A DNA stretch of 50,001 nt from Streptomyces sp. NRRL WC-3618 (GCF_001280005.1 NZ_LGDW01000448.1:1-50001), one strand, 5' to 3'. Counted from the stretch's first letter, positions 15,721 to 27,164 are shown. Notes: a model not told the origin generated them from the sequence alone. Program-made: numbers and translations.

Positions 15721-16974
15721 ATGTCGGTCGTACCTGCCCTCGAGAGCGATGCCGCCGTCGACGTCCTGCGCCGGCAGGACCCCGAGCTCGCCGAGGTGCT
15801 GCTCGGGGAGACCCAACGGCAGTCGACGACGCTCCAGCTGATCGCCGCCGAGAACTTCACCTCGCCCGCCGTGCTGGCCGCGCTCGGCTCACCGCTCGCC
15901 AACAAGTACGCCGAGGGATATCCCGGCGCCCGCCACCACGGCGGCTGCGAGATCGTCGACGTCGCCGAGCGGATCGCGGTGGATCGGGCCAGGGCGCTGT
16001 TCGGCGCCGACCACGCCAACGTCCAGTCCCACTCGGGGTCTTCGGCCGTACTGGCCGCCTACGCCGCCCTCCTGCGCCCCGGTGACACCGTCCTCGCCCT
16101 CGGCCTGCCTTACGGCGGCCATCTCACCCACGGGTCGCCCGCCAACTTCTCCGGGCGCTGGTTCGAGTTCGTCCCCTACGGGGTGGACGCGGAGAGCGGG
16201 CTCATCGACTACGAGCAGGTGCGCGCCCTCGCCCGTACGCATCGCCCCAAGGCCATCGTCTGCGGGTCCATCGCCTATCCCCGGCACATCGACTACGCCG
16301 CCTTCCGCGAGATCGCCGACGAGTCGGGCGCCTACCTGATCGCGGGCGCCGCCCATCCCATCGGGCTCGTCGCCGGGGGAGCGGCGCCCAGTCCCGTGCC
16401 GTACGCCGACGTCGTCTGCGCCACCACCCACAAGGTGCTGCGCGGACCGCGCGGCGGGATGCTGCTGTGCGGGGCGGAGCTCGCGGAACGGGTCGACCGG
16501 GCGGTTTTCCCGTTCACGCAAGGGGGCGCGCAGATGCACACGATCGCCGCCAAGGCCGTCGCCTTCGGCGAGGCGGCGACACCGGCCTTCACGGCGTACG
16601 CCCATCAGGTGGTCGCCAACGCCCGGGTGCTGGCGGCGGGCCTGGCCGCCGAGGGGCTGGCCGTCACCACGGGCGGCACCGACACCCATCTCATCACCGC
16701 CGATCCGGCGCCGCTCGGAGTGGACGGACGCAGCGCGCGAGGGCTGCTTTCCGCGGCGGGAATGGTGCTGGACTGCTGTGCGCTGCCCCACGGACAGGCG
16801 CGCGGGCTGCGACTCGGGACGGCGGCGCTGACCACCCAGGGGATGGGCGAGGCCGAGATGGCGCGGATCGCCGTGCTGTTCGCGAGTGTGCTCCGTGGGA
16901 CTGTCGAGAGCGGTGGGGCGCGTGAAGAAGTGCGGGAGCTCGCCGGTAGATTTCCGCCGTATCCCGGCCGGTGA
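15721..16974 (+). CDS. Serine hydroxymethyltransferase-like PLP protein with altered active site
   Basis: Overall similarity to GlyA is strong: NKYAEGYPGARHHGG (61-75), ELFGADYANVQ-like ALFGADHANVQSHSGS, GGHLTHGS (132-139) and the PLP lysine Lys238 in TTHKVLRGPRGG. Two family-defining residues differ. The Asp that pairs with the PLP ring nitrogen (V-D-M-A-H in E. coli) is Gly209 (AGAAH), and the Arg that binds the substrate carboxylate (T-x-R-G) is Gln373 (LTTQG). A loop before GLRLG is also shortened. It may not be a true SHMT; a different amino-acid aldolase or a non-catalytic role is possible. ATG 15721 follows GGAG (15711-15714) by six bases. The product has 417 residues. Confidence 0.85.
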   Translation: MSVVPALESDAAVDVLRRQDPELAEVLLGETQRQSTTLQLIAAENFTSPAVLAALGSPLANKYAEGYPGARHHGGCEIVDVAERIAVDRARALFGADHANVQSHSGSSAVLAAYAALLRPGDTVLALGLPYGGHLTHGSPANFSGRWFEFVPYGVDAESGLIDYEQVRALARTHRPKAIVCGSIAYPRHIDYAAFREIADESGAYLIAGAAHPIGLVAGGAAPSPVPYADVVCATTHKVLRGPRGGMLLCGAELAERVDRAVFPFTQGGAQMHTIAAKAVAFGEAATPAFTAYAHQVVANARVLAAGLAAEGLAVTTGGTDTHLITADPAPLGVDGRSARGLLSAAGMVLDCCALPHGQARGLRLGTAALTTQGMGEAEMARIAVLFASVLRGTVESGGAREEVRELAGRFPPYPGR

Positions 16975-17100
16975 GGGGTAGTCGTCAACTCGTGCACCGC
17001 CGCACGTGCAACCATCGTCGCTACCCGGAAGTCCCCATCCTTATGCGTCCCTCGCTAGGGTGTGGGGCCTGGATGACCAGCGAGACCTGTGGGGAAGCCC

Positions 17101-18426
17101 GTGCGTGAATACCTGCTGACGCTCTGCATCACGGCCGCGGTGACGTATCTGCTGACAGGGCCGGTACGGAAGTTCGCGATCGTGGCCGGAGCCATGCCGG
17201 AGATCAGGGCCCGTGACGTGCACCGGGAACCCACTCCGCGGCTCGGCGGGATCGCGATGTTCTTCGGGCTGTGCGCCGGACTGCTGGTCGCCGACCATCT
17301 CACCAACCTGCACGAGGTGTTCAGCAAGTCGAACGAGCCCAGGGCGCTGCTTTCCGGTGCCGCCCTGATCTGGCTGATCGGCGTGCTGGACGACAAGTTC
17401 GAGATCGACGCCCTGATCAAGCTCGGCGGGCAGATGATCGCCGCCGGCGTCATGGTCATGCAGGGTCTGACGATCCTGTGGCTGCCGATCCCGTCCGTGG
17501 GCAACGTCGCGCTGACCCAGTGGCAGGGCACCCTGCTGACGGTGGCGCTGGTCGTGATCACCATCAACGCGGTGAACTTCGTCGACGGCCTGGACGGCCT
17601 CGCGGCCGGCATGGTGTGCATCGCGTCGGCGGCGTTCTTCCTCTACGCCTACCGGATCTGGGTCTCGTACGGCATCGAGGCCGCCGCCCCGGCCACCCTG
17701 TTCGCCGTGATCCTGATGGGCATGTGCCTCGGTTTCCTGCCGCACAACATGCACCCCGCCCGCATCTTCATGGGTGACTCCGGGTCGATGCTCATCGGGC
17801 TGGTGCTGGCCGCCGGCGCGATCTCCATCACCGGGCAGATGGACCCGGACGCGATGAACCTGTTCTCCGGGTCCGAGCGCAACACCGTGCACCAGATGGT
17901 GCCGGTCTACATCCCGCTGCTGATGCCGCTCACCATCATCGCGATCCCGGCCGCCGACCTGGTGCTGGCCATCGTGCGGCGCACCTGGCGCGGACAGTCG
18001 CCGTTCGCGGCCGACCGTGGGCATCTGCACCACCGGTTGCTGGAGGTCGGGCACTCGCACAGCAGGGCCGTCCTGATCATGTACTTCTGGTCGGCGCTCA
18101 TCGGGTTCGGTGCCCTGTCGTACTCGGTCAACAACGCGTCCATGTGGATCGTCCTGAGCGTGGTGGCGCTGAGCGCTATCGGACTCGTGCTCCTGCTGCT
18201 GCCGCGCTTCACGCCGCGTATCCCGCGCTGGGCCGAGAACTTCGTGCCGCCGCGCTATCGGCGGAGCCGGACGGCGGAGGCGACGGCGCCGGCCGCGTCC
18301 GTGCCGTCGGTGCCGGCGGACCACCGCGCTCCGGTGCGGGCCGGGGTCGCGGGTGTCAACGGGGCGACCGCGCTCAGCGCCCGTTCGCGGCGCCTGGACC
18401 GGCGTAAGGCCGGGTCGTCGCGCTGA
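17101..18426 (+). CDS. WecA/TagO-like undecaprenyl-phosphate sugar-1-phosphate transferase
   Basis: Members transfer GlcNAc-1-phosphate (or a related sugar) from UDP-sugar to undecaprenyl phosphate, the first membrane step of wall glycopolymer synthesis. The 441-residue product is polytopic with about ten hydrophobic segments. Motifs: HREPTPRLGGIAMF, the metal-binding NAVNFVDGLDGLAAG (from 157), FMGDSGS (Asp226) and the HLHHRL motif (308-313) that separates WecA types from MraY. The hydrophilic Ala/Pro/Arg tail of about 50 residues is not conserved. GTG 17101 is chosen over GTG 17089 because GGGGAAG (17091-17097) is correctly placed. An LCP ligase gene lies 6 kb upstream. Confidence 0.93.
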   Translation: MREYLLTLCITAAVTYLLTGPVRKFAIVAGAMPEIRARDVHREPTPRLGGIAMFFGLCAGLLVADHLTNLHEVFSKSNEPRALLSGAALIWLIGVLDDKFEIDALIKLGGQMIAAGVMVMQGLTILWLPIPSVGNVALTQWQGTLLTVALVVITINAVNFVDGLDGLAAGMVCIASAAFFLYAYRIWVSYGIEAAAPATLFAVILMGMCLGFLPHNMHPARIFMGDSGSMLIGLVLAAGAISITGQMDPDAMNLFSGSERNTVHQMVPVYIPLLMPLTIIAIPAADLVLAIVRRTWRGQSPFAADRGHLHHRLLEVGHSHSRAVLIMYFWSALIGFGALSYSVNNASMWIVLSVVALSAIGLVLLLLPRFTPRIPRWAENFVPPRYRRSRTAEATAPAASVPSVPADHRAPVRAGVAGVNGATALSARSRRLDRRKAGSSR

Positions 18427-18737
18427 CCGCAAGGTAAGAATCTGACTAACGCTTTGCTTGAAAGAGAGAGAGTGTATAGGGGGTAAAGCGCCCTAATACC
18501 AGACAAGTGGGCGCTGATTCTGCACAGACGTGCAGGTTCATTCTCATGTGTGACACCGAGCACACCTTCGAGGTAAAGACCTCATCAAATAGTTTGTGAT
18601 ACGGTTCACGAGAACCCAGGACAGAGCCGAAGGACCGTAGTGCGACGGTTCATTGGTGTGAGGAATCCACTCTCTGTCCAGGACTACGCTCGTCCATGAC
18701 GACACCCCACGCCCCCTGCGAAAGCGGAGTTGCCGCC
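18427..18737 (+). promoter_or_regulatory. atp operon promoter/leader region
   Basis: This 311-bp gap is A/T-richer than its surroundings and has no gene. It carries an AGCGCCC/GGGCGCT hairpin (18487-18515) that may end the transferase transcript, a CTGCA/TGCAG hairpin (18521-18535), and short dyads GTGTG-n8-CACAC (18548-18565) and AGGT-n4-ACCT (18571-18582). A Rex-like operator overlaps a possible -10 TACGGT (18600-18605). TATAGG near 18476 is another -10 candidate. Confidence 0.55.
18594..18611. promoter_or_regulatory. Rex-like redox operator upstream of atpI
   Basis: TTGTGATACGGTTCACGA matches the Rex operator pattern TTGTGA-n6-TCACAA at 11 of the 12 conserved half-site positions. Rex is the NADH/NAD+ sensor that controls respiratory genes in Streptomyces. 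The site would overlap the -10 region, consistent with repression when NADH is low. Confidence 0.65.
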
Positions 18738-19175
18738 ATGCCGTCCAATGACGTCCGGAACCTCTTGCAGACCGCTGTCCCCACAGCCGCTGTCGGCGCG
18801 ATTGTCATCGCCGTCAGCGCCGGGGTCGCCGGTGGCAAGGGTGCTGTCGGCGCCGCGGTCGGCACGGTCCTCGCGATTCTCTTCATGGGTATCGGGCTGT
18901 ACGTGTTGCAGTGGACGGCAAAAACGCTCCCGCACTTGTTCCAGGCCATGGGGCTGATGCTCTATGTCGCCCAGCTGTTGCTGTTGCTGATCTTCGCGGG
19001 CCTGTTCAAAGACACCACCGCCTTCAATCCGAGGGCCTTCGCGGTCGGTCTTGTCGTGTCGACTGTCGTATGGATGGCGGCGCAGGCTCGTGCGCACATG
19101 AAGGCCAAGATCTTCTACATCGATCCGGAGACGTCGACGACTGGGAAGTCCGAGAAGTCCGGGTCGCCGTCGTGA
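18738..19175 (+). CDS. atpI: ATP synthase protein I
   Basis: AtpI is a small membrane protein encoded first in many atp operons and thought to assist c-ring assembly or Mg2+ supply. The 145-residue product has four hydrophobic segments, including TAAVGAIVIAVSAGVAGG, VGTVLAILFMGIGLYVLQW, MGLMLYVAQLLLLLIFAGLF and VGLVVSTVVWMAAQA. ATG 18738 is preferred because GGAG (18726-18729) is eight bases upstream; ATG 18696 in the same frame lacks a ribosome site. Poor sequence conservation is normal for this subunit, so the call rests largely on position and topology. Confidence 0.9.
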   Translation: MPSNDVRNLLQTAVPTAAVGAIVIAVSAGVAGGKGAVGAAVGTVLAILFMGIGLYVLQWTAKTLPHLFQAMGLMLYVAQLLLLLIFAGLFKDTTAFNPRAFAVGLVVSTVVWMAAQARAHMKAKIFYIDPETSTTGKSEKSGSPS

Positions 19176-19400
19176 GGGGTAGGGCCGGGATAAAGGCAGT
19201 TGGGTTCTCCTGCTATCGTCCGGTGCCAACTGCGGCATCGCGGGCGCGGGCATCTGAGCTGACGCCTGCTCAATCGCGAGGCTTGATGCCCCAAAGCCGC
19301 CCCCACATTCGTTTCACCAGTCCAGTGCCGACCAGCGGCTGTGTGCCGCGCCGACACAACGAGGTTGCCGTACCCATGCGTCACGCCGAAGGAGCCCGTG

Positions 19401-20219
19401 GTGAGTGCTGACCAGACCCAGCTCGCCTTTGAGTGGAACTGTCGGATCATGTCCGACAACGGCTGCGGCTTCCCGGCACCGGGCCTGCACTCGTTCCTCT
19501 TCCAGCCGATCGCCACGGTCGGAGGGTTCGAGTTCAACAAGGTGATGCTGCTCGCGATCATCACCACTCTCTTGGTCATCACCTTCTTCACACTTGCTTT
19601 CGGCAAGGCCAAGGTGGTCCCGGGCAAGCTGCAGATGGTGGGCGAGGCCGGTTACGACTTCGTACGCCGCGGCATCGTCTACGAGACGCTCGGTAAGAAG
19701 GAGGGCGAGAAGTACGTCCCCCTGATGGTCTCGCTCTTCTTCTTCATCTGGATCATGAACATCTGGTCCGTGATTCCGCTGGCCCAGTTCCCGGTGTCGT
19801 CGGTGATCGCGTTCCCGATGGTGCTGGCCGCCATCGTCTACGTGGTCTGGGTTTCGCTGACCTTCAAGAAGCACGGCTTTGTCGGCTTCTTCAAGAACGT
19901 CACCGGCTACGACAAGTCGCTCGGCGCGGTACTGCCGCTCGTGATGGTCATCGAGTTCTTCTCGAACCTGATCGTCCGGCCGTTCACGCACGCGGTGCGA
20001 CTGTTCGCCAACATGTTCGCCGGGCACCTGATGCTGGTCATGTTCACCGTCGCCTCCTGGTATCTGCTGAACGGCGCGATGGTGCCGGCGGCCGGCGTCT
20101 CCTTCGTGATGACCGTCGTCATGATCCTCTTTGAGCTTTTCGTGCAGGCGGTCCAGGCGTACGTCTTCGTGCTCCTCGCCTGCTCGTACATTCAGGGCGC
20201 TCTCGCCGAGCACCACTGA
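19401..20219 (+). CDS. atpB: ATP synthase Fo subunit a
   Basis: Subunit a forms the proton half-channels against the c-ring. The 272-residue product has an extracytoplasmic N-terminus and five to six membrane helices. The essential arginine is Arg200 in HAVRLFANMFAGH, equivalent to E. coli Arg210. GTG 19401 follows GGAG (19391-19394) by six bases; GTG 19398 is too close and the frame further upstream is not family-like. The 225-bp gap from atpI contains no gene and is long for an operon, so a secondary promoter is possible. Confidence 0.95.
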   Translation: MSADQTQLAFEWNCRIMSDNGCGFPAPGLHSFLFQPIATVGGFEFNKVMLLAIITTLLVITFFTLAFGKAKVVPGKLQMVGEAGYDFVRRGIVYETLGKKEGEKYVPLMVSLFFFIWIMNIWSVIPLAQFPVSSVIAFPMVLAAIVYVVWVSLTFKKHGFVGFFKNVTGYDKSLGAVLPLVMVIEFFSNLIVRPFTHAVRLFANMFAGHLMLVMFTVASWYLLNGAMVPAAGVSFVMTVVMILFELFVQAVQAYVFVLLACSYIQGALAEHH

Positions 20220-20242
20220 GCATCCCTCCCGCAAGCCCTTAA

Positions 20243-20530
<288 letters not shown>

Positions 20531-20568
20531 TTCCTCCTTACTGACACGCATCGACGAAAGGCACTGAT

Positions 20569-21126
20569 GTGATCGCCAACCTGATTCAGCTGGCGGCCGA
20601 GGAAGAGCAGAACCCGCTCGTTCCGCCCGGCCCCGAGCTGCTCGTCGGCACCATCGCCTTCGCCATCGTGTTCTTCTTCTTCTGGAAGAAGCTGCTTCCG
20701 AACATCAACAAGGTTCTGGAGGCGCGTCGCGCGGCGATCGAAGGCGGCATCGAAGAGGCCGACGCCATGAAGGTCGAGGCCCAGAGCGTCCTTGAGCAGT
20801 ACAAGGCACAGCTCGCCGAGGCTCGGCACGAGGCCGCGCGGCTGCGCCAGGAGGCGCAGGAGCAGGGTGCCACGCTCATCGCCGAGATGCGCGCGGAAGG
20901 CCAGCGGCAGCGCGAGGAGATCGTCGCCGCCGGTCACGCCCAGCTCGACGCCGACCGTAAGGCCGCCTCGTCCGCGCTTCGCCAGGACGTCGGCAAGCTC
21001 GCCACCGAACTGGCCGGCAAGCTCGTCGGTGAGTCCCTCGAGGACCACGCCCGGCAGAGCCGCGTCATCGACCGCTTCCTCGACGGCCTCGACGAGGCCG
21101 CCGCGACGGCTGAGGCGACTCGATGA
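20569..21126 (+). CDS. atpF: ATP synthase Fo subunit b
   Basis: Subunit b is the peripheral stalk anchoring F1 to Fo. The 185-residue product has one membrane helix (about 24-42, LLVGTIAFAIVFFFFWKKL) followed by a long charged coiled coil rich in Ala, Glu, Arg and Gln. GTG 20569 is the start, with GAAAGG seven bases before it; an overlapping ATG at 20567 is out of frame. Its TGA overlaps the atpH ATG as ATGA, suggesting coupled translation of the two stator subunits. Confidence 0.95.
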   Translation: MIANLIQLAAEEEQNPLVPPGPELLVGTIAFAIVFFFFWKKLLPNINKVLEARRAAIEGGIEEADAMKVEAQSVLEQYKAQLAEARHEAARLRQEAQEQGATLIAEMRAEGQRQREEIVAAGHAQLDADRKAASSALRQDVGKLATELAGKLVGESLEDHARQSRVIDRFLDGLDEAAATAEATR

Positions 21127-21944
21127 GCGTGCACGGAGCCAGCCGCGAGGCTGCCGCCGCCGCACGTGAGCGCCTCGACGCGCTGACGGACTCCACGTCC
21201 GCCGACGCGAAGAAGCTGTCCGACGAGCTGGCCGCGGTCACCGCGCTGCTGCACCGCGAGGTGTCCCTGCGCCGGGTCCTCACCGACCCGGCGCAGGCCG
21301 GAGAGGCCAAGGCCGAGCTGGCCCAGCGCCTCCTCGGCAGCCAGGTCGGCGGGCCCACCACCGACCTGGTGGCCGGCATGGTCCGCTCCCGCTGGTCGCG
21401 TTCACGCGACCTGGTGGACGCGCTGGAGGAGCTGGCGGACATCGCCGACCTCACGGCCGCCCAGCAGGCGGGCGCGCTCGACAACGTCGAGGACGAGCTG
21501 TTCCGGTTCAGCCGGATCGTCTCCTCCAACACCGAGCTGCGTGCCGCGCTGACCGACCGGGCCGCGACCACCGGAGCCAAGGGCGAGCTGCTGAGCAGCC
21601 TGCTCGGGGGCCGGGCCGCGGCGACGACCGAACGTATGGTGACGCGCCTGGTGACCGCGCCGCGGGGACGTAGCCTGGAAGCGGGACTCGAGTCCCTGTC
21701 CAAGCTCGCCGCCGAGCGCCGGGACCGCATGGTCGCCGTCGTCACCTCGGCGGTACCGCTGAGCGACCCGCAGAAGCAGCGCCTCGGCGCCGCCCTCGCG
21801 AAGCTCTACGGCCGCCAGATGCACCTGAACCTGGACGTGGACCCCGAGGTCCTCGGCGGGATCCGGGTGCTGGTCGGCGACGAGGTCATCAACGGCAGCA
21901 TCGCGGACCGCATCGAGGACGCCGGCCGCCGTATGGCGAGCTAG
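21123..21944 (+). CDS. atpH: ATP synthase F1 subunit delta
   Basis: Delta links the peripheral stalk to the top of F1. At 273 residues it is about 95 longer than E. coli delta, which is usual in streptomycetes: an N-terminal extension precedes the OSCP-like domain. The C-terminal LGGIRVLVGDEVINGSIADRIEDA is the most conserved part of the family. The gene starts inside the atpF stop (4-base overlap). The next gene is separated by a structured 159-bp leader. Confidence 0.95.
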   Translation: MSVHGASREAAAAARERLDALTDSTSADAKKLSDELAAVTALLHREVSLRRVLTDPAQAGEAKAELAQRLLGSQVGGPTTDLVAGMVRSRWSRSRDLVDALEELADIADLTAAQQAGALDNVEDELFRFSRIVSSNTELRAALTDRAATTGAKGELLSSLLGGRAAATTERMVTRLVTAPRGRSLEAGLESLSKLAAERRDRMVAVVTSAVPLSDPQKQRLGAALAKLYGRQMHLNLDVDPEVLGGIRVLVGDEVINGSIADRIEDAGRRMAS

Positions 21945-22010
21945 TTCGCCCGGCAGCCACCCAGAACGCAGCAACTCAACACTCGTAGTACGTACTTGAA
22001 TACGGCCCTG

Positions 22011-22083
22011 GTTGGGCCGTGCAGAGGATTCACCTCTTATTGGGGGGAGTCCCCATCCCCCCAAGTGAAACTTCGGGCCCAAC
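22011..22083 (+). promoter_or_regulatory. Nested stem structure before atpA
   Basis: GTTGGGCC (22011-22018) pairs with GGCCCAAC (22076-22083), enclosing a second 8-bp stem TGGGGGGA/TCCCCCCA (22041-22048 and 22056-22063). The outer stem ends directly at the AAGGAGA motif (22084-22090) upstream of atpA, so it may tune alpha-subunit translation or mRNA stability. Confidence 0.55.
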
Positions 22084-22103
22084 AAGGAGAGCAGGGAACC
22101 CAG

Positions 22104-23696
22104 ATGGCGGAGCTCACGATCCGGCCGGAGGAGATCCGGGATGCGCTGGAGACCTTTGTCCAGTCGTACAAGCCGGACGCGGCCTCGCGCGAGGAGGTCG
22201 GCACGGTCACCCTCGCGGGTGACGGCATCGCGAAGGTCGAGGGCCTGCCCTCGGCCATGGCCAACGAACTGCTGAAGTTCGAGGACGGCACCCTCGGTCT
22301 CGCGCTCAACCTCGAAGAGCGCGAGATCGGAACCGTCATCCTCGGCGAGTTCAGCGGCATCGAGGAGGGACAGCCGGTCACCCGTACCGGCGAGGTCCTG
22401 TCGGTGGCCGTCGGCGAGGGCTACCTCGGCCGCGTCGTCGACCCGCTCGGCAACCCGATCGACGGCCTCGGCGAGATCGAGACCAGCGGTCGCCGCGCCC
22501 TCGAGCTGCAGGCTCCGGGCGTCATGGCGCGCAAGTCGGTGCACGAGCCGATGGAGACGGGCTACAAGGCCGTCGACGCGATGACCCCGATCGGCCGCGG
22601 CCAGCGTCAGCTGGTCATCGGCGACCGTCAGACGGGCAAGACCGCGCTGGCCGTCGACACGATCATCAACCAGCGTGACAACTGGCGCTCCGGCGACGTG
22701 AAGAAGCAGGTCCGCTGCGTCTACGTCGCCATCGGCCAGAAGGGCTCGACCATCGCCTCTGTGCGTGGCGCCCTCGAAGAGGCCGGCGCGCTGGAGTACA
22801 CGACCATCGTCGCCGCCCCGGCGTCCGACCCGGCCGGCTTCAAGTACCTGGCGCCGTACACCGGTTCGGCCATCGGTCAGCAGTGGATGTACGAGGGCAA
22901 GCACGTCCTCATCATCTTCGACGACCTCTCGAAGCAGGCCGACGCCTACCGCGCCGTGTCCCTGCTGCTGCGCCGCCCGCCGGGGCGCGAGGCCTACCCC
23001 GGTGACGTCTTCTACTTGCACTCCCGTCTCCTGGAGCGCTGCGCGAAGCTCTCCGACGAGCTGGGCGCGGGCTCGATGACCGGTCTGCCGATCGTCGAGA
23101 CCAAGGCCAACGACGTCTCGGCGTTCATCCCGACCAACGTCATCTCCATCACCGACGGCCAGTGCTTCCTGGAGTCGGACCTGTTCAACGCCGGTCAGCG
23201 CCCCGCGCTGAACGTCGGTATCTCCGTCTCCCGCGTCGGTGGTTCGGCTCAGCACAAGGCCATGCGCCAGGTGTCCGGCCGTCTCCGCCTCGACCTTGCC
23301 CAGTACCGTGAGCTGGAGGCGTTCGCCGCCTTCGGTTCCGACCTGGACGCCGCGTCGAAGTCGCAGCTGGAGCGCGGTCAGCGACTGGTCGAGCTGCTCA
23401 AGCAGGCTCAGTACGAGCCGATGGCCACCGAGGACCAGGTCGTCTCCATCTGGACCGGCACCACCGGCCGTATGGACGAGGTACCGGTCGCCGACATCCG
23501 TCGCTTCGAGAAGGAGCTCCTGGAGTACCTGCACCGCAAGGAGCAGGGCCTCATGACCTCCATCAAGGAGGGCGCCAAGATGTCGGACGACACCATCACC
23601 GCCATCGGCGACGCTGTCGCGGAGTTCAAGAAGCAGTTCGAGACGTCGGACGGCAAGCTGCTCGGCGAGGACACCCCTGCCGCTGCGGGCAAGTGA
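22104..23696 (+). CDS. atpA: ATP synthase F1 subunit alpha
   Basis: Alpha carries the non-catalytic nucleotide sites of F1. The 530-residue product has the beta-barrel N-domain, the P-loop GDRQTGKT (173-180), a Walker B region [17 protein letters not shown] and the conserved [19 protein letters not shown] 22104 matches the family start [12 protein letters not shown]; the frame is open 36 codons upstream through the hairpin region without a plausible protein. A GCAGGGA motif lies just before the start and AAGGAGA further upstream. Confidence 0.97.
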   Translation: MAELTIRPEEIRDALETFVQSYKPDAASREEVGTVTLAGDGIAKVEGLPSAMANELLKFEDGTLGLALNLEEREIGTVILGEFSGIEEGQPVTRTGEVLSVAVGEGYLGRVVDPLGNPIDGLGEIETSGRRALELQAPGVMARKSVHEPMETGYKAVDAMTPIGRGQRQLVIGDRQTGKTALAVDTIINQRDNWRSGDVKKQVRCVYVAIGQKGSTIASVRGALEEAGALEYTTIVAAPASDPAGFKYLAPYTGSAIGQQWMYEGKHVLIIFDDLSKQADAYRAVSLLLRRPPGREAYPGDVFYLHSRLLERCAKLSDELGAGSMTGLPIVETKANDVSAFIPTNVISITDGQCFLESDLFNAGQRPALNVGISVSRVGGSAQHKAMRQVSGRLRLDLAQYRELEAFAAFGSDLDAASKSQLERGQRLVELLKQAQYEPMATEDQVVSIWTGTTGRMDEVPVADIRRFEKELLEYLHRKEQGLMTSIKEGAKMSDDTITAIGDAVAEFKKQFETSDGKLLGEDTPAAAGK

Positions 23697-23716
23697 CGAC
23701 GGAAGGGACCTGACTC

Positions 23717-26070
<2,354 letters not shown>

Positions 26071-26084
26071 CCCCCGCGCTCTTG

Positions 26085-26133
26085 GGAGAGGGGCAGGGGG
26101 TCACCCTTCGCGGGGTGCGTCCTGCCCCTCTCC
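26085..26133 (+). terminator. Intergenic hairpin between atpD and atpC
   Basis: GGAGAGGGGCAGG (26085-26097) pairs perfectly with CCTGCCCCTCTCC (26121-26133) around a loop with its own CACCC/GGGTG pairing. There is no T-run. It could partly terminate or stabilise the upstream mRNA and so lower epsilon relative to beta. A second small hairpin (ACCCGGC/GCCGGGT, 26160-26178) lies just before the atpC ribosome site. Confidence 0.55.
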
Positions 26134-26199
26134 GCACTTCCCCTAGAATTGATCCCAACACCCGGCACAACCGCCGGGTGGTGACCCGAGGAGCCAACC

Positions 26200-26574
26200 T
26201 TGGCTGCTGAGCTGCACGTCGAGCTGGTCGCTGCCGACCGCCAGGTCTGGTCCGGCGAGGCCACCCTGGTCGTCGCGCGCACCACGTCCGGCGACATCGG
26301 CGTCATGCCCGGTCACCAGCCGCTGCTCGGTGTGCTGGAGTCGGGCCCGGTGACCATCCGTACGAGTGATGGTGGAACGGTCGTCGCCGCGGCGCACGGC
26401 GGTTTCATCTCGTTCGCGGACAACAAGCTGTCGCTGCTGGCGGAGATCGCCGAGCTGGCGGACGAGATCGACGTCCAGCGCGTGGAGCGGGAGCTCGAGA
26501 CCGCGAAGGCGGAGGGCGATGCCTCCGCCGAGCGGCGTGCGGACGTCCGACTGCGGGCCGTGGCGGCGCGCTGA
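26200..26574 (+). CDS. atpC: ATP synthase F1 subunit epsilon
   Basis: Epsilon joins the rotor shaft to the c-ring and can inhibit hydrolysis. The 124-residue product shows the N-terminal beta-sandwich (LHVELVAADRQVWSGEA, GDIGVMPGHQPLLGVL) and a short helical C-terminal part (RVERELETAKAEGDASAE). The start is TTG 26200, with GAGGAG (26188-26193) six bases upstream. The weak start codon and upstream hairpin fit a subunit needed at one copy for three betas. Confidence 0.96.
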   Translation: MAAELHVELVAADRQVWSGEATLVVARTTSGDIGVMPGHQPLLGVLESGPVTIRTSDGGTVVAAAHGGFISFADNKLSLLAEIAELADEIDVQRVERELETAKAEGDASAERRADVRLRAVAAR

Positions 26575-26598
26575 CCACAGCGCACAGTGTGATGCTTT

Positions 26599-26668
26599 GC
26601 CTCAGCCGCGGCTGGGACCGGTTACTTCCGGTCCTGGCCGCGGCTGAGGCGAATCCGGGTGTTTTTTC
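26599..26668 (+). terminator. Terminator of the atp operon
   Basis: A perfect 14-bp stem (26599-26612 with 26637-26650, GCCTCAGCCGCGGC) encloses a further GGACCGG/CCGGTCC stem (26615-26621, 26628-26634). A T-rich tract (GTTTTTTCTTTT) begins about ten bases downstream. Confidence 0.92.
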
Positions 26669-26704
26669 TTTTCCGTTACCTAGGAGACGAGGAGGTCGGT
26701 GTCG

Positions 26705-27151
26705 ATGATCCTCGCTCTGACTGTGTGCGGCGTGGTCGTGGCGGTCGCGGTGGTCGGCCTGTTCGTCTTCGGCCTGCGCCGCCGGCTCATCCAACGCTCC
26801 GGCGGTACGTTCGACTGCAGCCTGCGCTGGGACGTACCGGAGAAACCCGACCCCAGCGGCAAGGGCTGGGGCTACGGTGTCGCCCGCTACAACGGCGACC
26901 GCATCGAGTGGTACCGCGTCTTCTCGTACTCTCCCCGTCCGCGCCGCGTCCTGGAACGCTCGGCGATCGAGGTGGCCGGCCGCCGCGCCCCCGACGGCGA
27001 GGAGGAGCTGGCCCTGCTCTCGGACGCGGTCGTGCTGGCGTGTCTTCACCGGGGGACGAGACTGGAGCTGGCGATGAGCGACGACGCGCTGACCGGTTTC
27101 CTCGCCTGGCTGGAGGCGGCGCCTCCCGGGCAACAGGTGAACGTGGCCTGA
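26705..27151 (+). CDS. DUF2550 membrane protein
   Basis: The protein (148 residues) has one N-terminal membrane helix (ILALTVCGVVVAVAVVGLFVFGL), a basic stop-transfer RRRLIQR and a cytoplasmic domain with GTFDCSLRWDV and GWGYGVARYNGDRIEWYRVFS. This layout and position after atpC match the DUF2550 family of actinobacteria, whose function is unknown. ATG 26705 has GGAGG (26691-26695) nine bases upstream; GTG 26699 would be only three bases from it. A strong convergent terminator follows. Confidence 0.88.
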   Translation: MILALTVCGVVVAVAVVGLFVFGLRRRLIQRSGGTFDCSLRWDVPEKPDPSGKGWGYGVARYNGDRIEWYRVFSYSPRPRRVLERSAIEVAGRRAPDGEEELALLSDAVVLACLHRGTRLELAMSDDALTGFLAWLEAAPPGQQVNVA

Positions 27152-27164
27152 CCTTCACATAGAG

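Noticed and set aside
21123..21944. Overlong AtpH as a fusion
   Set aside because: An N-terminal extension of about this size is normal for streptomycete delta subunits as I remember them.
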